The notes under the pieces: generated by a model
The model's input: only the letters and a program-made list of their open reading frames with translations
Told to the model about the DNA's origin: nothing
Database searches by the model: none
In this document: positions 24,281 to 36,338 of the stretch, piece after piece
Layout: each line of letters starts with the position of its first letter
Position numbering within the stretch: the stretch's first letter is position 1
Made by a program: the position numbers and the translations under genes
Source: Elephas maximus indicus
Taxonomy: Eukaryota > Chordata > Mammalia > Proboscidea > Elephantidae
DNA: 64,000 nt
Assembly (NCBI RefSeq): GCF_024166365.1
Contig: NC_064826.1
Coordinates: forward strand, 26,684,001 to 26,748,000
Direction of reading: 5' to 3'

Positions 24281-24821
24281 ATAGATGGTCACCATTTGGT
24301 TGCAGCATCCACCCCAGCTGCTGTGGAAGATGGCGAGACAGGGTTTCTGAGATTCACACTGGATCAGCACATAGTAGAATAGAAACATTACCTAGGACAT
24401 GACTCAACAGTGAAGGATTTATCTTTCCTGAGGCTCATATTTTAGGTTAAAAGAGTAAAGACATCACTTAAAGAAGGTGGAGGAAGAAGCTAAAGGCACC
24501 TCAGATAGAAAAAGAGGAAAGAAAAAACATGGTTATGAAATGAGTATGCCTTTTATGGGGATAATCTAATCATCTTAGGAGCAAGAATCCACAAACATTG
24601 CCCTGCATCCAGGCCTGCTGAGAAACCAGAAAGCAAAACATAAGCAAATTCTGTAGATAGGAAAATGGCAAAGTCAAAAACGAACTGGCAAGAATTTGCA
24701 TCCAGAGGGAGGTGGAGTCCTGCATGAGGCAATACTGGGACTAGGGTCCTGTGTCTTACCAAGCAATTGCTACAGAGACTCCAAGTCTTTGTTAAAGAAG
24801 GTACTTTGGGGTAGAAGAATG

Positions 24822-25703
24822 ATGCCCATCCAATTCACTGTCTTCTTTATGATCATCCCTGTGCTCTTGTCCTCGATAATCATTGTGCAGAGCAGCTTAG
24901 TTTTTGCAGTGCTGGGCGGGGACTGGGTGCAGGTCAAAAGACTGTCACCCGTGGACATGGTTCTCACCAGCCTGGGCGTCTCTCACTTCTGTCTACAGTG
25001 GACTTCAACGCTCTAAAGCTTTTGTGCCTATTTTAATCCTAATTATGAATTTTGGTACTTATCAATCATCTGGGATTTTGCTAATACTGCCACATTTTGG
25101 CTCAACGGCTTGCTTGGTGTATTCTACTGTGTCAAAGTATCTACATTTACCCACCCCATCTTCCTCTGGCTGAAGTGGAGAATTTCAAGATTGGTTCCTT
25201 GGCTGTTGCTGGGTTCTCTGCTGTTTTCTTCTGTGGAAATCATCCCTTGAACTATTAGGAATAGCATCTAGTTTCAGATCATCATGGGGAGTTCCCCTGA
25301 AAACAACACTGTGACTGATAGAATTAAGACACTCAAGCAGTATTTTGCCTTGCCTCAACAAATGGTTATCTTGGCTATTCCATTTCTCCTGTTCCTGGCC
25401 TCCACCGTCTTGCTCATGGCCTCATTGCTGCAACACTTGAAGCAGATGAAACATCACAACACTGGCCATTGCAACTCCAGCATGAAAGCTCACTCCATGG
25501 CCCTCAGGTCTCTTGTCGTCTTCCTCATCTTCTTTACCTCTTACTTTCTGACCATATTCATCTACATTGCAAGCACACAATTGGTGAGGAAGTCCTGGTT
25601 CTGGGCCACACAAGCTTTTATCTATACTATATTCTCTATTCATTCCACTTCACTGATGCTGAGCAGTCCCACTTTGAGAAAGTTTCTAAAGTTAGGTTAC
25701 TGA
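24822..25703 (+). pseudogene. TAS2R16P: TAS2R16-like pseudogene, copy B (nonsense codons only)
   Basis: It has exactly the same length as the intact copy (882 bases) and stays in frame from ATG 24822 to TGA 25701-25703. Three in-frame stops break it: TAA at codon 65 (25014-25016; Tyr in copy A), TGA at codon 143 (25248-25250; Ser in A) and TAG at codon 150 (25269-25271; Arg in A). No frameshift is seen. The N-terminal 64 codons and the TM5-TM7 part (25284-25703) remain clearly receptor-like, including the TM3/loop region and '[16 protein letters not shown]'. Any product would stop after TM2. The symbol is descriptive. Confidence 0.93.
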
Positions 25704-27769
25704 GGCCTAGAGGCTGTCCAAGACACATAGCACAAGACCATTGAACAAAAGCGAGTTTGCATGGATGTTATGACTACCGATGTCCCGCATTGTTCTTAAG
25801 AGTCCTCCATGTGATAGTGATGCACACATCATGTATACAAACCTCATTCCCTTTCACCCCCACAGCAAACTATCTCTGAAAAGTCAGTCCCATCTTTATT
25901 CTGCTCCATTCCTTTCCTTTCCCTTCCACCATCACCAGGTTGGTCCGGACTTTCTCACGACTGTCCAACTCTCCTTAGTCCTCTCTACCTCTGAAATCTC
26001 ACTCCTAATATATTCTATAGAAAACAGCTAAAATTGTGGTGTCCACACATAATTTTTATTTTTATTGTTTTCAGAACTGCCAAATACTTCTCGTATTTGT
26101 ATAAATCCCTTTCCCAGAAGAATTTACTGCCCATGCCATGAATTCTCCCCACTCTAAACCTTCCATTCACTTCATTAACTTTAGTCAGGAAAAGATCTTG
26201 CCATCTCTCTCTAGGCTGTTCCTGGGTCTTTATCCAATAATATACAGGGCCTTATTTGCTTCTCTTCTAAGTACTGTGCCTTCATTCATTTAAATTCAAA
26301 TCAAAATTTAACTTTAATACATTTCTGTTTGCCAAGAAGTACACTCTCTCCAAAAGAGGAGGCTACTTACCCAATCTTCCTTACTACCTCTCCAAATAGT
26401 GATAATTTAATTTTATCAACTGTGTATGGTTTCCACTGGCTGGATTCTTGTTTCTCTATTTTACTACAAGGTGAAATGAGCTTTCTGGCAGGATTCTCAT
26501 TTTGAGTCTTAGCTGGTTTTTTGCCATATGAAACCTAGATGTCATCTGGTAACACCTCTTATCTCATGACATCTGAGTGGCATTGGCTATAACTTCTGTG
26601 TTTCTCCATACTGTGCTCAGTGACAAGCCAAAATTCTCCCCAAATGGATAAGAATACAGAAACCACAGCAATCAACTAAAAATCACTGATAAGACTCTCT
26701 TGTTCTCTAGAAGTCTTTTCCAGCCTCCCCAACACCAAAACTTTCTCGTGTCCTTTTTCTTTTGCAGGGTACCTCTCTCCTCACTTCTCTCCTCTCCACC
26801 CCTACCCAAAAGCAACAAAGAAAATCTTCCTATAGATTCTTGCAGAGCAATGTCTTGGTACCAGCCAACTTCCAGACCATCAAGATCTCAGCGTCTATCT
26901 ACCACAAGATTTAGCAAGGTATTTTTCCTAAAGACCATTTCATCTCTTAAGGAATTCTGGTGCCAGGGGTTAACAATACATTTTTTTCAACTTTGTACAT
27001 ATTTGAAATGTCTAATAAATGAAAGTCTGTCATTTGAAGACTGACATGCTTCCTGAGAAAAAACCATTCTAAGGAAAAAATGATGCATGCATCTCAAGCT
27101 CAACTAAGAAAGAAAAGTTTAGTCCCTGGAGGGAAACGGGAATTCTGATCTGTTCTATCAGTCTGTTTCTCTTTCGGTCCAGTCATTCCTTGAATTCATA
27201 TTTGAAATTAAGGGGCTCAAGGGTGTGGAGTATAAGCAAACATGGAAATACCATTTTCACCAAAGACTTTGGCCATTTGGTATCTCTCAGCAGCGTGCTT
27301 TGGGACCTATCTACTACTGCAAAGAAAGTGGAGCAAAGCATTCTTTCCCATTTCTCAACAGAAACCCATGCAGCCTTGGCATCTCCCAAGCTCCAGGTTC
27401 AACCACATTCGAAGGCCGGATAGAACCTGGTAGATGCAGTAATGTCTGGGGAACAGAGTCATAACCAGCAAAAAATAGGACAAAGCAGAAAAAAGGAAAA
27501 ATATAGAAAGATATCAGCATTGTGGTAGCTGACCAGAGATCAGGCACTCCCTGAAACTCTCAGGAATTCCTGGGAGACTGGTGGAGAGGTGGGTTTCAAT
27601 GGTTTTGAATCATGCTTGAATAGATAGGACGAGTCAGTGAAATGTGGATTCTTGCTCTTGATGTGACTTCAGTAGTCCCCATAGCCTGATGAGATCTTGC
27701 ATGTTCTAAGATCTCAGAGGACTGGTAGAAATAAAAACTGTTATACTCATATGTATATTAATAGATAAC
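25704..27769 (+). other. Copy B 3' flank, non-coding
   Basis: It contains the proximal 3' flank (25704-26870) missing from A and present in C. The site at about 26447 is the empty site for the C-specific LTR ('ccactggctggattcttg'). No gene is seen. Confidence 0.6.
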
Positions 27770-27970
27770 ATTCTTGTTGTGAGCCGTCGATTTGATTCTG
27801 ACTAATAGCAACTCTATATGACAGCATAGAACTTCCTCATGGGATTTCTTAGGCTATAATCTTTATGGGACCAGATTGCCAGGTCTTCTGCAGAGCAGCT
27901 AGAGCATTCAAACTGCTGACTTCTTAGTTATTAGCCGAATGCTTAACTATTGTGCTAGCAGAGCTCCTGT
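27770..27970 (-). repeat. Afrotherian SINE, longer subtype, diverged
   Basis: 'ttgtgagccgtcgatttgat' to 'ttagccgaatgcttaac' reads as a minus-strand SINE with the 'aggctataatctttatggg' block. It is not seen at the matching place in copy A. Confidence 0.7.
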
Positions 27971-28564
27971 CATAGGCCATATGGAAGGGCACCCATTGCC
28001 ATATACACACAGATAACATTTCAGAAGTTGTTAAATATCCTTAATAGTGTCACTACCTCCTTTTTGAGTAATGTGCAATGGAAAACTTATCCTGAATATG
28101 CATGAGGTGGGGGGTCATTAGAGGCAATTGAGGGGGATACTGAAATTAAAATAAATAGAAATAAAATAGAAACAGAAATAATAACTACACTTGCATTTGC
28201 TGCACCTCAGAGTTCACAAAGAGCTTTTACATACATTTTCTAAGTTTGAACTGAAAGGATAGGTAACAATACAGTTAAAATACAGGCCTAAGAGGCTTGA
28301 GCAATTTATATAAATTCTTACTACTGATTAATTGAAGACCTTAAGTGAAAGCAAAAAAGAAGTATATGAAGGGGTACATATAAAAGGAGCAAAGAACTTC
28401 ACTTTGGAAAAATGGTTAGGATTTGAAAGGGAGCTACTCTTAAAAGAATAGTAGAAAGACTTAGAACAAGAAAATTTGGAACAGGAATAAGGACATTCGT
28501 TGCAAAGCTTGAGTTCGCTATATACGAAATGAAGACACCTAGAGGCAATGCACCTGTATTGTCC

Positions 28565-28752
28565 AACTTATGAATATTTTAGAAATCATCAAAAATGAAA
28601 TGGAATGCATAAAGATCAATATCCTAGGCCTTACTGAGCTGAAATGGACTGGTATTGGTCATTTTGAATCAGACAGTCATATGGCCTACTATGATGGAAA
28701 TGAAAAATTAAAGAGGAATGGTATTGCATTCATCATCAAAAAGAACATTTCA
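28565..28752 (+). mobile_element. BovB/RTE LINE, 5' part (split by L1)
   Basis: A readable frame (28570 onward) gives the start of an APE-type endonuclease: 'INILGLTELKWTGIGHFESD', where the Glu lies in the expected active-site position. The element is split at 28752 by the L1 and continues at 36339. The matching minus-strand BovB (to about 47180) begins a little further into the sequence. Confidence 0.9.
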
Positions 28753-29055
28753 GGGGGGGCGGGGCCGGCCAAGATGGCGGACTGGGTGGACGTTACCGCG
28801 GATCCCTCTTGCAACAAAGACTTGGAAAAACAAGTGAATCGATCACATACATAACAATCTACGAACCATGAACAACAAACACAGATTTAGAGACGGAGAA
28901 CTAACAAATACGGGGAGACAGTGATTGTTTTCAGAGCCTGGAGCCAGCGTACAAGTCAGGTGACCTTTGGCGCCCGATTTAGGGCAGAGCCCAGGGGAGC
29001 AGACAGCACAAACAAGGGGCCCAGCCCTGGCCCCCAAACTCATTCTGGGAGGCGT

Positions 29056-29712
29056 CCCAGCCGGTTCACGCAGGCGGCGTGGTGGCGAAGCCGGTGGGAG
29101 AAGTCCCCGGAAGGCAGTGACTGGTCTTGGAGTGGGGAGAGCAGCGTCCCAGCCGGGGAACCGTCCCGCCGGGATTTTGGCGGGACGCGGGCACGACATA
29201 AGCACGGGGAGCTGCTCCACCCCTCTGAACTAACCCCGGGAGGGGGCCCAGCCGGTTCGTGCGGGCGGCGTGGCGACGCAGCCGGTGGGAGAAGTCCCCA
29301 GGAGGCAGTGACGGGTCTTGGAGCGGGGAGAGCGGCGTCCCAGCTGGGGAACCATCCCACCGGAATTTTGACTGGGCGCAGGCACGGCATAGGCGCGGAG
29401 AGCTGCTCCATCTCCCTGAACTAGCCCCGGGGGGGGGGCCCAACCAGTTCGCGCGGGTGCTGTGGTGACGCAGCCAGCGGGGGAGGTCCCCGGGGGACAG
29501 CGACTGGTCTTGGAGCGGGGAGAGCGGTGTCCCAGCCTGGACGCGTGGTCAGCGCAGGCGCAGGGAGCTGCTCCGCTCGCCTGAGCTGACCCTGGGGGAG
29601 AGCCCAGCCGATTCGCGGAGGCGGCGCAGCGACGCAGCTGGCGGGACGGGGAGTCCCCGGGAGGCAGCGACTGATTTTGGAGTCGGGAGTGCAACATCCC
29701 AGTAGGGGAACC
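29056..29712 (+). promoter_or_regulatory. Tandem GC-rich monomers in the L1 5' UTR
   Basis: Four head-to-tail units start with variants of 'cccagccggttcgcgcggg': 29056-29246 (191 bp), 29247-29438 (192 bp), 29439-29602 (164 bp, internal deletion) and 29603-29712 (partial). Each repeats 'gcagcgactggtcttggag' and 'agctgctcc' type blocks. Monomeric promoters are known for mouse L1; a promoter role here is inferred. Confidence 0.85.
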
Positions 29713-30032
29713 TTGACGCTGGATGTGGGGCTGGCAGTGGAGGATCTGACCGTGACTCCAGTGGGCCAGACCCCCCGGGGGCAATCTCCACCCAGCCAGC
29801 ACACATAGGCGATGCGCCCCGCGGAAATCTCAGATATAATAGTCATTCCAAGCAAGACAAGCAACTCTGGCTATATTCTGTGGTGCTACTCTCCTATCTC
29901 TCTGATCCCTCCCCCACCCTCCCCAGGCAGCTTCATTAACATCTGAATAGCCTGAGCCAGATGGAGAATTCTGATAGGGATCTGACTGCATTTTTTTTTA
30001 GCAGATTTTCTGGAAAAACTAGTTTCCCAGTG

Positions 30033-31050
30033 ATGGCTCGGAGACAGCAGTCCATATCAAACCACATAAAGAAGCAGACCATGACAGCTTCTCCAACCCC
30101 TCAAACAAAAGAATCAAAATCTTTCCCAAATGAAGATACAATCCTGGAATTATCAGATACAGAATATAAAAAACTAATTTACAGAATGCTTCAAGACATC
30201 ACAAACGAAATAAGGCAAACTGCAGAAAAAGCCAAGGAACACACTGATAAAACTGTTGAAGAACTCAAAAAGATTATTCAAGAACATAGTGGAAAGATTA
30301 ATAAGTTGCAAGAATCCATAGAGAGATAGCATGTAGAGATCCAAAAGATTAACAATAAAATTACAGAATTAGACAACACAATAGGAAGTCAGAGGAGCAG
30401 ACTCGAGCAATTAGAATGCAGACTGGGACATCTGGAGGACCAGGGAATCAACACCAACATAGCTGAAAAAAAAATCAGATAAAAGAATTTAAAAAAATGA
30501 AGAAACCCTAAGAATCATGTGGGACTCTAACAAGAAGGATAACTTGCAGGTGATTGGAGTCCCAGAACAGGGAGGGAGGACAGAAAACACAGAGAAAATA
30601 GTTGAAGAACTCCTGACAGAAAACTTCCCTGACATCATGAGAGACGAAAGGATATCTATCCAAGATGCTCATCGAACCCCATTTAAGATTGATCCAAAAA
30701 GAAAAACACCAAGACATATTATCATCAAACTCGCCAAAACCAAAGATAAACAGAAAATTTTAAGAGCAGCCAGGGAGAAAAGAAAGGTTTCCTTCAAGGG
30801 AGAATCAATAAGAATAAGTTCAGACTACTCAGCAGAAACCATGCAGGCAAGAAGGGAATGGGACGACATATACAGAGCACTGAAGGAGAAAAACTGCCAG
30901 CCAAGGATCATATATCCAGCAAAACTCTCTCTCAAATATGAAGGCGAAATTAAGATATTTACAGATAAACACAAGTTTAGAGAATTTGCAAAAACCAAAC
31001 CAAAGCTACAAGAAATACTAAAGGAGATTGTTTGGTCAGAAAACCAATAA
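30033..31050 (+). pseudogene. L1 ORF1 (RNA-binding chaperone), broken
   Basis: ORF1p is the trimeric RNA-binding protein that packages L1 RNA. The likely start is ATG 30033 ('MARRQQSISNHIKK'); the frame is open upstream to 29961. The first part shows a coiled-coil region ('VEELKKIIQEHSGKINKLQE'). A TAG at 30327-30329 ends it, and an A-run region around 30466-30500 shifts the frame. The second part (30517-31050) carries the RRM-like 'NLQVIGVPEQGG' and the C-terminal domain ('ARREWDDIYRALKEKNCQPR'). The whole span equals about 339 codons, close to the usual ORF1 length. Confidence 0.9.
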
Positions 31051-31508
31051 TATCAGATACCAGCACAATACGAGGTCACAAAACAGAATGTCCTGATATC
31101 AACTCAAATAGGAAAATCACAAAAACAAATTAAGATTAATTAAAAAATAAAAATAATACACATAACAGGGAATCATGGAAGTCAATAGGTAAAAGATCAC
31201 AATAATCAAAAAGAGGGACTAAATACAGGAGGCATTGAACTGCCATATGGAGAGTGATACAAGGCGATATAGAACGATACAAGTTAGGTTTTACATAGAA
31301 AAATAGGGGTAAATAATAAGGTAACCACAAAAAGGTATAACAACTCCATAACTCAAGATAAAAGCCAAGAAAAACGTAACGACTCAACTAACATAAAGTC
31401 AAACACTATGAAAATGAGGACCTCACAATTTACTAAGAAAAACGTCTCAGCACAAAAAACTATGTGGAAAAATGAAATTGCCAACAACACACTTGAAAAG
31501 GCATCAAA

Positions 31509-34500
31509 ATGACAACACTAAAAACTTATTTATTTATAATTACGCTGAATGTAAATGGACTAAATGCACCAATAAAGAGACAGAGAGTCACGGACTGGAT
31601 AAAGAAACACGATCCAACTATATGCTGCCTACAAGAGACACACCTTAGACTTAGAGACAAAAACAAACTAAAACTCAAAGGATGGAAAAAAATATATCAA
31701 GCAAACAATAAGCAAAAAAGAAGAGGAGTAGCAATATTAATTTCTGACGAAATAGACTTTAGACTTAAATCCACCACAAAGGATACAGAAGGACACTATA
31801 TAATGATAAAAGGGACAATTGATCAGGAAGACGTAACCATATTAAATATTTATGCACCCAATGACAGGGCTGCAAGATACATAAATCAAATTTTAACAGA
31901 ATTGAAAAGTGAGATAGACACCTCCACAATTATAGTAGGAGACTTCAACACACCACTTTCGGAGAAGGACAGGACATCCAGTAAGAAGCTCAATAGAGAC
32001 ACGGAAGACCTACTTACAACAGTCAACCAACTTGACCTCATAGACTTATACAGAACTCTCCACCCAACTGCTGCAAAATATACTTTTTTTCTAGCGAACA
32101 TGGAACATTCTCTAGAATAGACCACTTATTAGGTCATAAAACAAACCTTTGCAGAGTCCAAAACATCGAAATATTACAAAGCATCTTCTCAGACCACAAG
32201 GCAATAAAACTAGAAATCAATAACAGAAAAACTAGGGAAAAGAAATCAAATACTTGGAAAATGAACAATACCCTCCTGAAAAAAGACTGGGTTACACAAG
32301 ACATCAAGGAGGGAATAAGGAAATTCATAGAATGCAATGAGAATGAAAATACTTCCTATCAAAACCTCTGGGACACAACAAAAGCAGTGCTCAGAGGCCA
32401 ATTTATATCGATAAATGCACACATACAAAAAGAAGAAAGAGCCAAAATCAGAGATCTGTTCCTACAACTTGAACAAATAGAAAGTGAGCAACAAAAGAAT
32501 CCATCAGGCACCAGAAGAAAACAAATAATAAAAATTAGAGCTGAACTAAATGAATTAGAGAACAGAAAAACAATTGAAAGAATTAACAAAGCCAAAAGCT
32601 GGTTCTTTGAAAAAATTAACAAAATTGATAAACCATTGGCTAGACTGACTAAAGAAATACAGGAAAGGAAACAAATAACCCGAATAAGAAACGAGAAGGA
32701 CCACATCACAACAGAACCAAATGAGATTAAAAGAATCATTTCAGATTACTACGAAAAATTGTACTCTAACAAATTTGAAAACCTAGAAGAAATGGATGAA
32801 TTCTTGGAAAAACACTACCTACCTAAACTAACACATTCAGAAGTAGAACAACTAAATAGACCCATTACAAAAAAAGAGATTGAAACGGTAGTCAAAAAAC
32901 TTCCAACAAAAAAAAGCCCTGGCCTGGACGGCTTCACTGCAGAGTTCTATCAAACTTTCAGAGAAGAGTTAACACCACTACTACTGAAGGTATTTCAAAG
33001 CATAGAAAATGACGGAATACTACCCAACTCATTCTATGAAGCCACCATCTCCCTGATACCAAAAACAGGTAAAGACATTACAAAAAAAGAAAATTATAGA
33101 CCTATATCCCTCATGAACATAGTTGCAAAAATCCTCAACAAAATTCTAGCCAATAGAATCCAACAACACATCAAAAAAATAATTCACCCTGATCAAGTGG
33201 GATTTATACCAGGTATGCAAGGCTGGTTTAATATCAGAAAAACCATTGTAATCCATCACATAAATAAAACAAAAGATAAAAACCACATGATCTTATCAAT
33301 TGATGCAGAAAAGGCATTTGACAAAGTCCAACACCCATTTATGATAAAAACTCTTACCAAAATAGGAATTGAAGGAAAATCCCTCAACATAATAAAGGGC
33401 ATCTATGCAAAGCCAACAGCCAATATCACTCTAAATGGAGAGAACCTGAAAGCATTTCCCTTGAGAACGGGAACCAGACAAGGATGCCCTTTATCACCGC
33501 TCTTATTCAACATCGTACTTGAAGTCCTAGCCAGGGCAATTAGGCTAGACAAAGAAATAAAGGGTATCCGGACTGGCAAGGAAGAAGTAAAGTTATCACT
33601 ATTTGCAGATGACATGATCTTATACACAGAAAAGCCTAAGGAATCCTCCGGAATACTACTGAAACTAATAGAAGAGTTTGGCAGAGTCTCAGGTTATAAA
33701 ATAAACATACAAAAATCACTTGGATTCCTCTACATCAACAAAAAGAACACCGAAGAGGAAATAACCAAATCAATACCATTCACAGTTGCCCCCAAGAAGA
33801 TAAAATACTTAGGAATAAATCTTACCAAGGATGTAAAAGACCTATACAAAGAAAACTACAAAGCTCTACTACAAGAAATTAAAAAGGACATACTTAAGTG
33901 GAAAAACATACCCTGCTCATGGATAGGAAGACTTAACATAGTAAAAATGTCTATTCTACCAAAAGCCATCTATACATATAACGCACTTCCGATACAAATT
34001 CCAATGTCATATTTTAAGGGGATAGAGAAACAAATCACCAATTTCATATGGAAGGGAAAGAAGCCCCGGAGAAGCAAAGCATTACTGAAAAAGAAGAAGA
34101 AAGTGGGAGGCCTCACCTTACTTGACTTCAGAATCTATTATACAGCCACAGTAGTCAAAACAGCCTGGTACTGGTACAACAACAGGCACATAGACCAATG
34201 GAACGGAACTGAGAACCCAGATATAGATCCATCCACGTATGAGCAGCTGATATTTGACAAAGGACCAGTGTCAGTCAATTGGGGAAATGTTAGTCTTTTT
34301 AACAAATGGTGCTGGCATAACTGGATATCCATTCGCAAAAGAATGAAACAGGACCCATACCTCACACCAAGCACAAAAACTAACTCCAAGTGGATCAAAG
34401 ACCTAAACATAAAGACTAAAATGATAAAGATCATGGAAGAAAAAATAGGGACAACCCTAGGAGCCCTAATACAAGGCATAAACAGAATACAAAACATTAC

Positions 34501-35320
34501 CAAAAATGATGAAGAGAAACCAGATAACTGGGAGCTCCTAAAAATCAAACACCTATGCTCATCTAAAGACTTCACCAAAAGAGTAAAAAGACCACCTACA
34601 GACTGGGAAAGAATTTTCAGCTATGACATCTCCGACCAGCGCCTGATCTCTAAAATCTACATGATTCTGTCAAAACTCAACCACAAAAAGACAAACAACC
34701 CAATCAAGAAGTGGGCAAAGGATATGAACACACATTTCACTAAAGAAGATATTCAGACAGCCAACAGATACATGAGAAAATGCTCTCGATCATTAGCCAT
34801 TAGAGAAATGCAAATTAAAACTACGATGAGATTCCATCTCACACCAACAAGGCTGGCATTAATCCAAAAAACACAAAATAATAAATGTTGGAGAGGCTGC
34901 GGAGAGATTGGAACTCTCATACACTGCTGGTGGGAATGTAAAATGGTACAACCACTTTGGAAATCTATCTGGCGTTATCTTAAACAGTTAGAAATAGAAC
35001 TACCATACAACCCAGAAATCCCACTCCTCGGAATATACCCTAGAGATACAAGAGCCTTTACACAAACAGATATATGCACACCCATGTTTATTGCAGCTCT
35101 GTGTACAATAGCAAAAAGCTGGAAGCAACCAAGGTGTCCATCAACAGATGAATGGGTAAATAAATTGTGGTATATTCACACAATGGAATACTATGCATCA
35201 ATAAAGAACAGTGATGAATCTGTGAAACATTTCATAACATGGAGGAACCTGGAAGGCATTATGCTGAGCGAAATTAGTCAGAGGCAAAAGGACAAATATT
35301 GTATAAGACCACTATTATAA
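31509..35320 (+). pseudogene. L1 ORF2 (endonuclease and reverse transcriptase), one frameshift
   Basis: ORF2p nicks target DNA and reverse-transcribes L1 RNA. The first frame (31509-32120) holds the APE endonuclease: Asn in 'TLNVNGLNAP', Glu in 'CLQETH' and Asp/Asn in 'VGDFNTP'. A one-base loss in the T-run near 32086-32092 shifts the frame; the final endonuclease block '[10 protein letters not shown]' lies after it. The second frame then stays open to 35320 (1019 codons from the first ATG at 32261) and contains the reverse-transcriptase core 'FADDMILY' (33602-33625) and the C-terminal Cys-rich region '[18 protein letters not shown]'. The total of about 1270 codons matches L1 ORF2. The long undamaged second frame argues for youth. 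Confidence 0.95.
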
Positions 35321-36338
35321 GATCTTGAGAAATAGTAAAAACTGAGAAGAACACATACTTTTGTGGTTACGAAGGGGGAAGGGAGGGAGGGAGGGAGAGG
35401 GTTTTTTATTGATTAATCAGTAGATAAGAACTGCTTTAGGTGAAGGGAAAGACAACACTCAATACATGGAAGGTCAGCTCAATTGGACTGGACCAAAAGC
35501 AAAGAAGTTTCCGGGATAAAATCAATGCTTCAAAGGTCAGCGGAGCAGGGGCGGGGGTCTGGGGATCATGGTTTGAGGGGACTTCTAAGTCAATTGGCAA
35601 AATAATTCTAGTATGAAAACATTCTGCATCCCACTTTGAAATGTGGTGTCTGGGGTCTTAAATGCTAACAAGTGGCCATCTAAGATGCATCAATTGGTCT
35701 CAACCCACCTGGAGCAAAGGAAAATGAAGACCACCAAGGTCACACGACAACTAAGAGCCCAAGAGACAGAAAGGGCCACATGAACCAGAGACCTACATCA
35801 TCCTGAGACCAGAAGAACTAGTTGGTGCCTGGCCACAATCGATGACTGCCCTGACAGGGAGCACAACAGAGAACTCCTGAGGGAACAGGAGATCAGTGGG
35901 ATGCAGACCCCAAATTCTCATAAAAAGACCATACTTAATGTTCTGACTGAGACTAGAGGAATCCCGGCGGCCATCCTCCCCAGACCTTCTGTCGGCACAG
36001 GACAGGAACCATCCCCGAAGACAACTCATCAGACATGAAAGGGACTGGTCAGTGGGTGGGAGAGAGATGCTGATGAAGAGTGAGCTAATTATATCAGGTG
36101 GACACTTGAGATTGTGTTGGCAACTCTTGTCTGGAGGGGAGATGAGAGGATAGAGAGAGAGGGAAGCTGGCAAAATTGTCACGAAAGGAGAGACTGAAAG
36201 GGCTGACTGATTAGGGGGAGAGCAAGTGGGAGTACGGAGTAAGATGTATGTAAACTTATATGTGACAGACTGATTGGATTTGTAAACGTTCACTTGAAGC
36301 TTAATAAAAGTTAATTAAAAAAAAAAAAGAACATTTCA

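Larger units (their letters stand above)
21740..28572 (+). repeat. Duplicon copy B (taste-receptor segment)
   Basis: It aligns with copy A from about 21780 to 28572. Differences from A include an LTR at 22187-22765, loss of the A-4740 to A-8010 equivalent with an L1 3' UTR fragment in its place, and retention of the 1.17-kb proximal 3' flank that A lacks. The right edge abuts the BovB start. Confidence 0.85.
28753..36323 (+). mobile_element. Nearly full-length L1 LINE inserted in BovB
   Basis: A 7.6-kb L1 with a complete layout: 5' UTR (28753-30032) beginning with a G-run and a YY1-type 'aagatggcgg', ORF1 region, ORF2 region, a 1-kb 3' UTR with a G-rich purine tract (35370-35400), and a poly(A). 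A perfect 15-bp target duplication, aaaaagaacatttca, flanks it (28738-28752, 36324-36338). ORF1 has one stop and one frameshift, and ORF2 has one frameshift, so as read it cannot retrotranspose by itself. The low damage and perfect duplication suggest a recent insertion. Confidence 0.96.

Noticed and set aside
28570-28854. 94-codon open frame joining BovB endonuclease to L1 5' UTR
   Set aside because: It crosses the L1 insertion point, so it is a chance fusion of two elements rather than a gene.
29056-29712. CRISPR-like array
   Set aside because: The repeats are about 190 bp, head to tail and without unique spacers, inside an L1 5' UTR of a mammalian genome.
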